Shown one piece after another: positions 52,901 through 61,480 of a stretch of DNA of 64,000 bases (position 1 is its first letter; every line of letters starts with the position of its first letter). This stretch comes from an uncultured Clostridia bacterium (GTDB taxonomy: Bacteria > Bacillota > Clostridia > Lachnospirales > CAG-274): assembly GCA_947632615.1 (NCBI GenBank), contig CANRPW010000004.1:1-64000 (forward strand). The letters run 5' to 3'. The position numbers and the translations under genes were made by a program. The notes beneath the pieces are model-generated. The model was not told the origin of the DNA and made no database searches. It saw only the letters and a list, made by a program, of their open reading frames with translations.

Positions 52901-55755
52901 GAAAAATCTCCGTAGTCATAGGATGGTGTTGTTTCGGGCTTTGTAGCCTTTCCGTTTGTGTAGGTTGAAAAGAGTACGCCTGATGCAAGTGGATTTGTTT
53001 TGTAGTCTATCTTATATATAGGGCCTGTGCCTGTAAGATTGGGGTATTCATCCTTAGGATCGCTGTCAAGGTTCTGGTGCCAGATTGCGCCCGATGAGCT
53101 GCCTTTGTTGAGGAGATAGCCTACCTCGCCGGACTCAAAATCCTTTAATTCCTTGCCTACGATGTCTGTGCCTGTGTGCTTGTGGTCGGTACTTGTATGG
53201 GTCGTGCCGTTTAAGTAATAGCAGTTCTTGGCTGTTCCGGTACCTGCGCCCATAATGCCGCAGAGGTCTGAATTTTCGTTTTCACAGCTTACTATTCCTC
53301 TGTTGTAGCAGCTGTCTATACTACCGTTGTTTGTACCTGCTATACCGCCTGTGTGACCCTTTTCACCCAGACCGCTGTTTGTTACTGCCGCCATGCTGTA
53401 GCTGTTTACTATAACTGCGCCTCTTGCTGAAAGACCTGCAATGCCGCCTACGTTTCCGTCGCCCTTTACGGGTATATTGTTTACACAGCCTTCAATTCTG
53501 CCCTTGTTTTCAGCAACAATTCCGCCTGTGTATTCTGTGTTGTCGTGGCTTGCGTCTATTGTGCCGGTGGTTATAACAAGGTTTTTGATAGTACCTGAGT
53601 TTACACCGAAAAGACCCTGCCTTGGTATATCCTCAGCCTTTATATAAATGTCTCTTATATATTTTCCGTCGCCGTCAAAGGTTCCCGCAAATTCCTTGCC
53701 CTCGCTGCCTATGGGCTTGAAGCTGCCAAGCTCTGCGCTGCATACTGTAGAGAGGTCGATGTTTTCGGTCATCTTGAAAAACTTGCCCTTATAGTCGTTT
53801 CCTTTTTCCACAAGGGTGCTTAAATAAGCAAGAGCATCTGCATTTCCGATCTGATAGGGGTCAATAGATGTTCCGCTGCCGGGGAATACAACGCTTAATG
53901 TTATTTTAAGCTCTCCCGTTACTGTGGGGTATTTGGGATCAAGACTTATGGTTGAATAAGGCTTGTTGTCCGTTACCGTAAAGGTCAGAGGAAATTCGCC
54001 GTACTCTGTGGGAGTACCTGTGATTTTCTTTGTTTCGGGACTGTAGCTCATTCCCTTGGGGAGCTTTTCTTCCTTAAGAACTATATTAAAGTCCTCGGCG
54101 TTTATTTCCGTGCCGCTTGAAAGGGCAAGATGAGCCATAATATCTGCCTCGGCCTCCTGACCGTAGGTTACGCTTACCACATCGTCATATTCCTTGGGGT
54201 CGGTCAAAATTCTTGCATAAACGGCGTAAAGATCGGCATCCTTTGCAAGATTGTATGTGTCGCCCGCAAAAGCATTTTCATCGAGCTTTTCCTTATCTGA
54301 TGTCCAGTGGTCAAAACGCTTATACTTGGGCTTTGGCAGATTCTGCATTTCCTCATCGTTTGGCTTTGCAACGTCAGGACTTCCCTCGATTGCAAATTTT
54401 GTAAGGAAAACAGTTTCTTCTCCTCTGTCATTGGTGGCTAAAAATCTGAGCCTGTATACGTCCTTTACGTCTCCTTGGCTTGAAGCTCTGAGAACGGGAT
54501 TTCCGTCAAGCTGTCCCCAAACCTTTTCAGTGTTTGAGTTCTGAAGTGTCCAAGCGATCTCGCCTGAAGAAAGCTTATCTTCTGTAGCTTCCACAGGGCT
54601 TAAATTTTTGCTGTTTTCCCCTGTGTTGGAGCCTACTCCTCTGAAGCTGCCGTTTGTTGTATAGCAGTTGTTTTTGGTGTCTGCTCCGTTTGTGCTGAGG
54701 GTGCTGCTGCCTGCTATTGCGCCTACTCTTGCGAGCTTGTCGCCCTCGCTTACTTTTGAAGTCTCGTTAATTATGCCTGTGTTATAACAGCTTATTATGT
54801 CGTTGTCGTAGTTATAGCCCACAATACCGCCTGCATAGGCGCAGCTGCTGTATTGGGCTACATCGGTGGTTATTGCTCCGCTGTTATAGCAGTTTTTGAT
54901 AGCGTGTTTTCCCTCGGGCTTTGCGGCTGTGCCTGCAATACCGCCCACAAAATTACCTGAGGGTACTACAGAGACAGCTATTACATTCAGGGTGCCCTCA
55001 TTCCGACATAGTGTTATATCAGTGTCTATGGAGCCGCCTACAATGCCGCCCACATGACCGCCGTTTGCGGTTACGCTGCCTTTGAAGGAGCAGTTTTCGA
55101 TTTTACTGTTTTTTGCTTCACCCACAATACCGCCTGCAATGGGGAAATAATTTTTCACATCGCCTGAGTCCGCATTAATGCTTATAGAGCCTGATACATT
55201 CAGATTTTTGATTGTAGCTCCGCTCGTATAAGCGAAAAGACCGCCTGCTCTGTTTGTCTGCTTCCAGATGGTCTGCTGCTGCTCCGGTGAAAGCTCTGTG
55301 GTGGCCTCTGAAGTAGACTCGGTTTTGGGCTCATAGGCAAAGGTAGCATTTTGGTTAAGACCGCTTATTGTATTGCCGCCGCCGTCAAAGGTGCCCTTGA
55401 AGCTCTTTACACGAAAACCTGCGTTTTGCTCGTTTTCGCTGTAATAGCTTCTGTAAAGACCTATGGGAAGATCCCAAGGCTTTTTAACCTCAACATTTGT
55501 CATAAGCTTTACGACCTTGCCCTCAAAGTTAATTCCCGAGTTTACCTCGTCACGGAATTTGAAAAGGTCGTCCTCGTTGTTGATTTGGTAAGGACTTGCC
55601 TCATCACCGTTTCCCGTAAGGTTTGAATAATCATCTGCCATAGCCTCAACGGGGGCGATAGGAACTGCCCGTGTCAGACTGCCCGGCAAAAGCCCAAACA
55701 CCATTGCCGCAGACAGTGACAAAGCGGTTATCCTCCTTAAAAAGTTTTTTGACAT
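46960..55755 (-). CDS. giant SLH-anchored surface protein with six ~270-residue repeats
   Basis: A 2,931-residue exported protein with signal peptide (ITALSLSAAMVFGLLPGSL). Residues about 170-380 and 640-900 carry GLUG-type repeats (YAGGIVGYNYDNDIISCYN, HTGGIAGTNNGSIDSCYN), with Ig-like modules near 515-615 and 1000-1100. From about 1100 to 2520 there are six MBG-type modules (QVYTGEAITPKP, QTYTGSEITPD, QVYTGSAIEPQ and others), spaced about 270 residues and separated by YDG-type domains (KTYDGKTEV). A nine-glycine run at about 2685 and an acidic Asn/Asp/Glu linker lead to three SLH domains (about 2745-2931). The start has GGAGGAG upstream. Likely an adhesin or cell-surface scaffold; it lacks catalytic motifs that I recognise. 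Confidence 0.88.
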   Translation of the reverse strand: MSKNFLRRITALSLSAAMVFGLLPGSLTRAVPIAPVEAMADDYSNLTGNGDEASPYQINNEDDLFKFRDEVNSGINFEGKVVKLMTNVEVKKPWDLPIGLYRSYYSENEQNAGFRVKSFKGTFDGGGNTISGLNQNATFAYEPKTESTSEATTELSPEQQQTIWKQTNRAGGLFAYTSGATIKNLNVSGSISINADSGDVKNYFPIAGGIVGEAKNSKIENCSFKGSVTANGGHVGGIVGGSIDTDITLCRNEGTLNVIAVSVVPSGNFVGGIAGTAAKPEGKHAIKNCYNSGAITTDVAQYSSCAYAGGIVGYNYDNDIISCYNTGIINETSKVSEGDKLARVGAIAGSSTLSTNGADTKNNCYTTNGSFRGVGSNTGENSKNLSPVEATEDKLSSGEIAWTLQNSNTEKVWGQLDGNPVLRASSQGDVKDVYRLRFLATNDRGEETVFLTKFAIEGSPDVAKPNDEEMQNLPKPKYKRFDHWTSDKEKLDENAFAGDTYNLAKDADLYAVYARILTDPKEYDDVVSVTYGQEAEADIMAHLALSSGTEINAEDFNIVLKEEKLPKGMSYSPETKKITGTPTEYGEFPLTFTVTDNKPYSTISLDPKYPTVTGELKITLSVVFPGSGTSIDPYQIGNADALAYLSTLVEKGNDYKGKFFKMTENIDLSTVCSAELGSFKPIGSEGKEFAGTFDGDGKYIRDIYIKAEDIPRQGLFGVNSGTIKNLVITTGTIDASHDNTEYTGGIVAENKGRIEGCVNNIPVKGDGNVGGIAGLSARGAVIVNSYSMAAVTNSGLGEKGHTGGIAGTNNGSIDSCYNRGIVSCENENSDLCGIMGAGTGTAKNCYYLNGTTHTSTDHKHTGTDIVGKELKDFESGEVGYLLNKGSSSGAIWHQNLDSDPKDEYPNLTGTGPIYKIDYKTNPLASGVLFSTYTNGKATKPETTPSYDYGDFSHWCRWQSRTVDVFASGEYNITGDTILYPVFNRQFTEDIQDITITHNTDVNINLKSTLKFKDSSGNDIDARNESFTFSVSSGNLPTGLSLSQNGVLTGKTTDSATYAKETPVTIKLVDNSPFVTIASTTSKEAEATINIIIEPRDMTNLDCVEPIDKQVYTGEAITPKPVVKCGDVVLDEIRDYTLSYDNNTNVGTATVTIDFTGTNHSGQKKVNFEIVKADTTVAPADGTVTYGETLTLTADVKKAPITAIALTAAKDAVSFYAGTELLGSANVVYTDAPKNTEGTATLTVTADKKLSPGANVITAVYGGSVNLNGSQGNNTSLKLEPKTITYSITDFEKTYDGKTEVSHNFTPVGVLEGDEVTVTVKGNTDSANASSDPYNVTFYESTVGGKDAGYYTLSSDSLSAKVTIKPMDVSAAVIEPIPDQIYKTGGNTPDITVTYEDIHFVKDRDYTVKYENNIEATEGTGTKAKATVEFKGNYTGTTEPAEFEILKADTAIEAGEAEAVYGETLDLRVNVGAAEAAKISVTSDDTVSFYLGEKLLGTANVEYETEQKDKGSAGISITVKKADGFVIGNNTVRVVFEGGSNLEAQNSEISVNILPKELHYTVEPSLTKTYDGKTEIRAEGTPTDLVPGDSVQIMAIGDTDSPNVQTEPYNVTFYEAELTGTDKDYYKVAGTPTANVTIEPLDASTAEAEIAPQTYTGSEITPDVSLSFGDIELVKERDYDVSYSNNINAGTEAEATVNFKGNFTGSKTVKFEISKADSNVTAEDGSAEYGQSLTLTAKVVKAPSLIEAIALTAALDTVEFYVGETSIGKAVVEYKDKDKADEGTATLVYDTTDKILPAGQSVVKAVYGGSVNLNGSEGSETTVTITPKALSYTIPETIEKDYDGSAAIELELAPDDALAGDNVKVTAKATAPSSNAGEYENVEFYEITLTGDDAQYYTPASEVQSAKVTINPANADSAELTPIPTQVYTGSAIEPQLTIKLGELSLVKDMDYDVIFKDNTNAGTASVTINFKGNYTGTKETTFVISKANSVTALTVPESVVYGETFTATANVRKAETTNIMAIALGFDVVEISAGDKVIGSGVVTYNPDGISGTATIEISTASRDLLIGENTLTAAYGGTANLNESFSAEAKITLEKKPLPYDVTVHTKEYDGSAEMPADFTPAAGATVGDDKPNISGKAAVSSADADFYETVNLSEVTVDDGYYTVEGSKVLQLEAPVEIYAKDSGKLTVSPIDDQTYTGSDITPSVTVTDDALGKTLAENTDYTVSYSDNLNAGQASAQLTFTGNYAGTRTVSFNIVKAPSTVTATGNTTVVYGDNLEITVGVTGAAVMGDYVTVIINGNSYSSIGSEQTLLLNTYDKMLNIGENTIEIVYSGNDNVESSSATLNVTMERRPITFTTKSEGRTYDGTKGVSVTLTPTNTDDDNITLTASGSLSSANAGKYSAVDLTDIVIGGTYADYYTTTGSAGNAALESPIEITPKDSGSLTIEDIPVYRYTGSQIRPKAEVSDGEVALTEGIDYELSYGENLMTEGTVTITFKGNYSGEREVSFEIIKGIPNEIIFPTAEDITYGMSLSDSALNGGNTNGTFAWADGSIKPEAGVHSYDVVFTPDDTDFYDYSETTLVKAVSINVAQAKPIQSEAPTAGSIHSGQTLGSATIDGGSFLDLEGNILAGTYSFKDGDKKMTTGTHDEVIIFTPENTNYAPVEITVTVVVNSSSSSSGGSTGGGGGGGGGKAPTKTTESASEATSDKSTEANTEEKVDDNKPDENNTPDNNASSDKTENAEADNWANPFNDVESGAWYYEAVKWANTNGIMSGTEKTEFAPYVPITRAMIVAILYRAEGSPKVASLSTFEDVPEDAYYAEAVAWAEANGIVMGYSETSFVPETPITREQMAAIMSRYAKFKGVLKDTDPAEDLTEFGDNKAVSDWAKSDMEWAVSNGLISGEGNSTINPLGNTTRAAAASILYRFVEKTK

Positions 55756-55791
55756 TTTTTCTCCTCCTTTTTTAATTTCAACCGAAAAAAG

Positions 55792-55873
55792 GACGCCTGA
55801 TAGGAGCTTAAAGGTATATAAAATATCATAACGGTCTCCATACCCCGAAGAGACCCACTCTTACCATAGCGTC
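55792..55873 (-). ncRNA. possible structured 5' leader of the SLH gene
   Basis: On the minus strand GACGC (55873-55869) can pair with GCGTC (55796-55792) to close an 82-nt region, the latter followed by CTTTTTT. Inside, GGTCTC/GAGACC (55855-55833) forms a firm hairpin and GGTA/TACC a further short helix. The closing stem next to a T-run resembles an attenuator or riboswitch expression platform, but I cannot match it to a known class. The rest of 55,756-56,211 is AT-rich and holds no gene that I can see. Confidence 0.4.
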
Positions 55874-56211
55874 TTTATATTCGTAGAAAATGTTTACAAT
55901 TGTGGATATCGACAAAATTTAAAAATTTTGTACAAATTCATTATATCACATATTTTTAGCCTTGTAAATCAAAATTATAAAAATAGATTATATTTTTTTG
56001 TTTAAGACCAAATGCTCGGTTACACCTTGCCAAAGGCAGCTTTAATATATAAAAAATTCAGTAAAATTTTCTTGATTTTTAGTGCTGTTTATATATTTAT
56101 ACTGTATAATGTAAATTATAGGAAGTAATTATAATATGATTTCGGACAAGCCGGTGCATAAGGGTTTTATTCCCGTTCAAAGGCAGATAATATGTGAAAT
56201 GAGGCTATATT

Positions 56212-57096
56212 ATGCAAAAATTCAAAATTCCCGAGGAGAAAAAGATAAGAGTTATATTGGACACAGACGTTAAAAACGAGGTGGACGATCAGTTTGCCAT
56301 AGTACAGGCGGTTCTGACTGAGGCCTTTGATATAAGGGGTATAATTCCGGCTCATTTTGGCAGCGAAAAATCTAAAACAAGTCAGAAGGACAGTTATGAC
56401 GAGGCGGTTCTTGTGCTTGAAAAAATGAATATGCGAGATAAAATAAAACTGTATAACGGAGCCGAAAGGGCTATTGAAAATGAAACGACACCAATCAACA
56501 GTCAGGGGGCAGAGCTTATAATTAATGAAGCTATGAAAGATGACAAAAGACCCCTTTTTATTTCATTTTTAGGCCCTCTTACAGATATGGCATCCGCCCT
56601 TCTTTTAAAGCCCGAAATAGCCGAAAGAGATATTACCGTAATTTGGATAGGCGGAAGAGACTATCCCATAGGCGGTTGGGAGTACAACCTGAATAACGAT
56701 ATTGCCGCTGCCAATGTTGTTTTTAAGTCAAAGGTCAGGCTGTGGCAGGTGCCAAGAAATGTCTACCGTATGATGCCCGTATCCTTTGCGGAATTATATG
56801 ACAGGGTATACCCTTACGGCGAAATAGGCAAATATCTCTGTGAAAATGTGATCGCTTTTAACAATGCCGCCCCTTCCCGACCTGCCGAATACAGAATTTT
56901 GGGAGACTCCCCGTCTGTAGGGCTTATGATGTATGAAGACTGCGGAGAATGGAGTGAAATGCCTGCTCCCGAATTTGACAAGGATATGAAATATATACAT
57001 AACGACAAAAACAGACCCATACGAGTTTATAAAAATATAAACTCCCGCTTTATATTGGAGGACTTATATGCAAAGCTAAGGCTCGCCTATAAATAA
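56212..57096 (+). CDS. nucleoside hydrolase-like protein
   Basis: A 294-residue protein of the inosine-uridine nucleoside hydrolase fold, which splits N-glycosidic bonds of ribonucleosides. The calcium-binding N-terminal aspartates are in VILDTDVKNEVDDQFAI, a variant of the usual DTDPGxDD; LGPLTDMASAL and NLNNDIAAANVV are the later family landmarks with the second metal aspartate. No signal peptide. It precedes a secreted GH95 enzyme by 82 bp on the same strand. The real substrate is uncertain because DTDVKNEVDD departs from the canonical motif. Confidence 0.85.
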   Translation: MQKFKIPEEKKIRVILDTDVKNEVDDQFAIVQAVLTEAFDIRGIIPAHFGSEKSKTSQKDSYDEAVLVLEKMNMRDKIKLYNGAERAIENETTPINSQGAELIINEAMKDDKRPLFISFLGPLTDMASALLLKPEIAERDITVIWIGGRDYPIGGWEYNLNNDIAAANVVFKSKVRLWQVPRNVYRMMPVSFAELYDRVYPYGEIGKYLCENVIAFNNAAPSRPAEYRILGDSPSVGLMMYEDCGEWSEMPAPEFDKDMKYIHNDKNRPIRVYKNINSRFILEDLYAKLRLAYK

Positions 57097-57178
57097 GTAT
57101 ATATTGACCCTGCCATAATGTCACACTTTATAATTTACATATAAAACAATTAACTTTATAAAGAGAAGGAGGATTTTT

Positions 57179-60163
57179 ATGAAATCTAAACAAACTTTAA
57201 GTCTTGCGCTTGCTGTTGTTATAGCCGGCGGGGCAAGCCTTTCCCTTCCCGGGGAGGTGTTTGGAAAAACCTATGACAGCGAGACCGTTATTTGGTCGGA
57301 TATGCCCCTTGAGGACGGCTTTTGGGAGATGGACCCTAATCTGGACAGAAAAGAAACCTATTATGATAAAAACGGCAATACTGTTATAAACCCCTATAAG
57401 TCTGAGGGCGACGACAGCATATTTATTAATTCTGAATATTATGAATATCTGTGGACAAAGGGTCTGCCCATAGGCAACGGCAGACTGGGAGCTATGGTTA
57501 TGGGAGCTATCGACAAAGAGGTCATACAGGTAAACGAAGATACCGTTTGGACAGGCTCGCCTTATGTTGATAAAGACGGAAATCTTACCGGCGGCTCACG
57601 AAAGGACGGCTGGAAGGTCTACAGGGGAGAAAATGAGGACGGAACTCCCGCCGATATAGGCACAAAAGAAAATACAGTTTCTTATGAATCTCTGCATATA
57701 GACAATACTCCCGATTTAAGCTTTGATAAAAACGACAAGGAGAGTATAAAGGAGTTTGAAGAAAAGGCAAAAGAAGCTGTGGAATACAGAAAAAATCTGG
57801 ATACTTATGTTGAAAGCAGCTTTCTTGGAGAGCCTGTGAAGCAAAAGGCTTATCAGTCCTTTGTGGAGGCCTTTCTGGACTTCGGTCAGGACAGTAAAAA
57901 GGCTGAAAACTTCAGCAAAAGCCTTGATATGGAGCAGGCCGTTGCCACAGTGGAATATGACTATAACAATGTACACTACACAAGAGAGAGCTTTGCAAGC
58001 TATCCTGATCAGGTCGTTGCAACAAAAGTAACAGCGGACAAGAAAAACTGTCTTAGCTTTTCGGCGGAGCTTCACACCTTTCATAATGACGAAAACTGCG
58101 CTCCGGCATGGAGGAAGATATCCGACAATGAGATCGCTCTTACCGCAAAGGTAAAAGACGGCACAAAAGAGGGCGAGGTAGGAAACGAGAGCAAAATTAA
58201 ATTTGAGGCAAGGCTCATTGTCCGCAGCAGTGACGGAAAAATAAGCGTAAGCCCCGATGCAAAGAAAATTTATGTAACCAACGGAAGCGATGCCGAAATT
58301 TATATAGTGGGCGCCTCAAACTATGTAAATTTCAAAACCCTTGATGACAGCAAGCCCGAAAAAGACTGCAATACATACAGTGCAAACGTGCTTTCAAAGA
58401 CCTATGACGAAATGAGGGCAGCGCATATTGCCGACTATAAGGCTCTGTTTGACAGAACCTCCCTCACCGTAGAAAACAACAGCAATACAGCCTTCGGAGA
58501 AATTCCTACAGCCGAGAGAAACCGTATAACCCTGCCGGACGGCACAAACGGCTACAATCTTTTTGACTCGGACGAAAGGCTTAAATCAACCTTTTCCGAG
58601 GGGGACAATTCTCTTGCCGTACTTGCCTTTAATTTTGGAAAATACCTGATCATAGAAGGCTCAAGAGAGGGTTCTCAGCCCCTCAATCTTCAGGGTGTTT
58701 GGAACTCCACAAACAGCCCTTCATGGAACGGTAAATTCACAATAAACATAAACACGGAGATGAACTACTGGGCAGAAAACATACTTGACCTCTCCGAATG
58801 TGAAAAGCCCCTTCTGGAGTCTATAAAGGAGCTTGCAGAGTCGGGTTATATAACGGCAAAAGAACAGTACGGTATAACCGACAGCGATGGAGTATACGAT
58901 CCGGGGGATGCTTGGGTAATGCACCATAACTTTGACCTGTGGAAGGGCACACAGCCCATAGACAATGCCACCGCAGGGGTATGGCCTGTAGGCGGAGCCT
59001 GGCTTTTGGATCACGTATGGGAATATTACAGCTTTAATAATGACAAGGAATATTTGAATGAATTTTATCCTCTTATAAAAGGAGCTTGCAGATTTTTCAC
59101 ACAGTTTTTGGTTGTTGATGAAAAAACAGGCTATCTGATTACGGCGGCATCTGTTTCTCCCGAACACGGCGGAATACAGCCCGGCCCTGCTATGGATACT
59201 CAATTAATAAGAAATCTCTATGATATAACATTAAAGGCAAGAGATATTATTGGCGATAATACAGATAATGAGCTTTTTGACAAAATGGAGGAACAGCTTG
59301 GAATAAAGGGAAACGGACCTGTTATTGCTCCCGATATAATTGATGAGGGCGGCTTTATAAGCGAATGGACAAGGGGCGATGTTTCCTACGATTTGCAGAA
59401 GAACAAGTCCGAGGACGTTCCCTCATGGACCCTTAACGAATACGAAAGAAATCCCGACGGCAGCTTTGCAACAGATGAAAAGGGAAACAAAATCGTTAAG
59501 GAACAGTATGATATGAAATATCACGGAGCAGTAAACAACGACAGCCACAAGCATTGTTCTCACCTTTGGGAGCTTTATCCCGGCAGAGCAGTCAGCCCCT
59601 TTGACAGCGACACAACACTGTTTAACGCATATAAGAAAACGGCAATAGCAAAGGAAACGGCAGGTCAGGGCTGGGGACTTGCCTGGAGAACAAATCTAAG
59701 GGCAAGATGTCTTGACGGAGAAGGAGCATATCAAATGGTAGAACAGCTCCTTACAACAAGAATGTCTCCCGATATGTTCGACCAGCACCCCAACTTCCAG
59801 ATAGACGGAAACTACGGTCTTACTGCGGGCATAGCCGAAATGCTTCTCCAAAGTCATGACGGAGGAATAACCCTTCTGCCCGCACTTCCCGCAGAATGGT
59901 CAAGGGGCGAATACAAAGGCTTTAAAGCAAGAGGCGGTTACGGCGTATCTGTAAACTGGGAAAATTCCAAAGTAAAAACTGCCAAAATAACCTCAGAAAA
60001 TGGCGGCAGCCTTACCCTGAGGGCAAAGGGTCTTTCATCAATGACCATAACCGACTCAAAGGGCAATATAATAACAGCCCAAAACCTTGGCACGACCGAA
60101 GGCTTTGACATCATCACCTTCGACACGGTAAAGGGCGAAACATATACATTAAGCGGCCATTAA
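57179..60163 (+). CDS. secreted GH95-family glycoside hydrolase (alpha-L-fucosidase type)
   Basis: A 994-residue exported enzyme. Signal peptide (LALAVVIAGGASLSLPGEVF) is followed by the N-terminal beta domain with WTKGLPIGNGRLGAMVMGAI and IQVNEDTVWTGSP, the GH95 opening. The catalytic (alpha/alpha)6 barrel contains NLQGVWNSTNSPSWNGKFT, NTEMNYWAENILDLSECEKP and ASVSPEHGG. GH95 enzymes remove alpha-1,2-fucose (some act on galactose) from host or plant glycans. AAGGAGGA lies before the ATG. No cell-wall anchor is visible. Confidence 0.92.
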   Translation: MKSKQTLSLALAVVIAGGASLSLPGEVFGKTYDSETVIWSDMPLEDGFWEMDPNLDRKETYYDKNGNTVINPYKSEGDDSIFINSEYYEYLWTKGLPIGNGRLGAMVMGAIDKEVIQVNEDTVWTGSPYVDKDGNLTGGSRKDGWKVYRGENEDGTPADIGTKENTVSYESLHIDNTPDLSFDKNDKESIKEFEEKAKEAVEYRKNLDTYVESSFLGEPVKQKAYQSFVEAFLDFGQDSKKAENFSKSLDMEQAVATVEYDYNNVHYTRESFASYPDQVVATKVTADKKNCLSFSAELHTFHNDENCAPAWRKISDNEIALTAKVKDGTKEGEVGNESKIKFEARLIVRSSDGKISVSPDAKKIYVTNGSDAEIYIVGASNYVNFKTLDDSKPEKDCNTYSANVLSKTYDEMRAAHIADYKALFDRTSLTVENNSNTAFGEIPTAERNRITLPDGTNGYNLFDSDERLKSTFSEGDNSLAVLAFNFGKYLIIEGSREGSQPLNLQGVWNSTNSPSWNGKFTININTEMNYWAENILDLSECEKPLLESIKELAESGYITAKEQYGITDSDGVYDPGDAWVMHHNFDLWKGTQPIDNATAGVWPVGGAWLLDHVWEYYSFNNDKEYLNEFYPLIKGACRFFTQFLVVDEKTGYLITAASVSPEHGGIQPGPAMDTQLIRNLYDITLKARDIIGDNTDNELFDKMEEQLGIKGNGPVIAPDIIDEGGFISEWTRGDVSYDLQKNKSEDVPSWTLNEYERNPDGSFATDEKGNKIVKEQYDMKYHGAVNNDSHKHCSHLWELYPGRAVSPFDSDTTLFNAYKKTAIAKETAGQGWGLAWRTNLRARCLDGEGAYQMVEQLLTTRMSPDMFDQHPNFQIDGNYGLTAGIAEMLLQSHDGGITLLPALPAEWSRGEYKGFKARGGYGVSVNWENSKVKTAKITSENGGSLTLRAKGLSSMTITDSKGNIITAQNLGTTEGFDIITFDTVKGETYTLSGH

Positions 60164-60280
60164 TAACACAATGTATAAATAAAGGTTTTAACATATACCC
60201 CTCCCCGTTCTGCTCCTAGGCTGATACCCTCACATATTTCAAAAACTCCCGGAATTATTTTGCACTGACATTGTATCGGA

Positions 60281-60323
60281 CAGTACGTACGCACGGAATG
60301 TTATATTTCATACGTACGTACTG
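60281..60323. promoter_or_regulatory. 11-bp inverted repeat, candidate operator
   Basis: CAGTACGTACG (60281-60291) and CGTACGTACTG (60313-60323) are perfect inverted arms 21 bp apart, each containing the palindrome GTACGTAC. They lie about 110 bp before the DUF2752 gene. The remainder of 60,164-60,434 holds no gene that I can see. Confidence 0.6.
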
Positions 60324-60434
60324 ATATTAATTAATATTATTGACAAATCAGCAATTATTATAGTATTATTATGGTACAATGTTAAAAAACTTAGGGTTTT
60401 CCGGCGTTTATAATTTACACGGAGGAAGATTTCC

Positions 60435-60797
60435 TTGAGAAAAATATACTGCGCAAAAAAGAAAATTACAGCTTTAATATTTTTTTTGGTTATCGTGCTT
60501 TTATGGGTAAACTTTATTGGCTTCTGTCCAATAAGGAAAATAACGGGCGTTATTTGTCCCGGCTGCGGTATGACAAGAGCGTGGTTGGCTTTTTTTAAGC
60601 TCGATATTTGTAATGCGTTCAGATATCATCCTATGTTCTGGGCATTACCTATATTTATTTTTTTTGCTTTATATGATTTCAGACCGTTTAATAAAGATCT
60701 GATAAATATATTGATAATTGCCGGTATGCTTATAGGTATGATACTTTGTTATGCTGTTCGACTATACCTGCATACAGAACTATATATCGTATGTTAA
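60435..60797 (+). CDS. DUF2752 membrane protein
   Basis: A 120-residue protein with three hydrophobic helices. The family signature ICPGCGMTRAWLAFFKLD follows the first helix, and AFRYHPMFWALPIFIFF the next. The start codon is TTG at 60435 with GGAGGAAG upstream. DUF2752 proteins have no assigned function. Its neighbour encodes a zinc-ribbon TM2 protein, a common companion in Firmicutes. Confidence 0.88.
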   Translation: MRKIYCAKKKITALIFFLVIVLLWVNFIGFCPIRKITGVICPGCGMTRAWLAFFKLDICNAFRYHPMFWALPIFIFFALYDFRPFNKDLINILIIAGMLIGMILCYAVRLYLHTELYIVC

Positions 60798-60872
60798 TTA
60801 AGAAAGTCTCTTCGATTTTTACATCGGTCTGAATTTCTGTAAATATATTTTTATTTTAAAGGAGGTTTATAT

Positions 60873-61295
60873 ATGTATTGTAGAAATTGCGGAGAACAGA
60901 TAAACCCTAATGCATCCGTATGTGTAAAATGCGGTTTCGCCAAAAACACGGGTAATTTGTATTGTCCGAATTGCGGAGAGCAAACAAATCCCGGTGCGGC
61001 GGTATGTGTTAAGTGCGGATTTTCTCTTGCCGAGCCGGAATCATCTGAATTATCCGATAAAAGCCGTATAGCAGCAGGTCTCCTTGGTATATTCTTAGGC
61101 GCTTTTGGTATACATAACTTTTACCTTGGACGTACAACCAGAGCATTGGTTCAGCTTCTGGTGTCTATAATTGGTGGTATATTTACTTGCGGCATCGCTT
61201 CAATGGCAATGGGTATCTGGGGTCTTGTTGAAGGTATCTTGATCCTTACAAATAAAGATGCAGTTGACGGCAACGGACTTAAACTCAAAGATTAA
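60873..61295 (+). CDS. double zinc-ribbon TM2-domain protein
   Basis: A 140-residue protein. Two zinc ribbons (CRNCGEQINPNASVCVKCG; CPNCGEQTNPGAAVCVKCG) appear to be an internal duplication. A TM2 domain follows (GLLGIFLGAFGIHNFYLGR, then CGIASMAMGIWGLVEGILI), two helices with a DRF-like turn. AAGGAGGT lies upstream. Function unknown. It probably forms a unit with the DUF2752 gene. Confidence 0.9.
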   Translation: MYCRNCGEQINPNASVCVKCGFAKNTGNLYCPNCGEQTNPGAAVCVKCGFSLAEPESSELSDKSRIAAGLLGIFLGAFGIHNFYLGRTTRALVQLLVSIIGGIFTCGIASMAMGIWGLVEGILILTNKDAVDGNGLKLKD

Positions 61296-61324
61296 CGGTC
61301 TTAAAAATTTATAATTATAAAAAC

Positions 61325-61369
61325 AAGGCGGAGCCGTGCTTTCCTAAAAACAACGGTTTCCGCCTTTTT
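61325..61369 (+). terminator. terminator after the TM2 gene
   Basis: AAGGCGGA / TCCGCCTT stem with an inner CCG/CGG extension, followed by T5. Confidence 0.8.
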
Positions 61370-61480
61370 ATCACTTATTTTCCAAACGGATGCAGAAAAA
61401 TCAGGTAGGGGGTAAATTTCAAAAATACTCTGTTAAACATTTTCGCTATACAGCCACCGGCATTAATAACGTAATGTATA

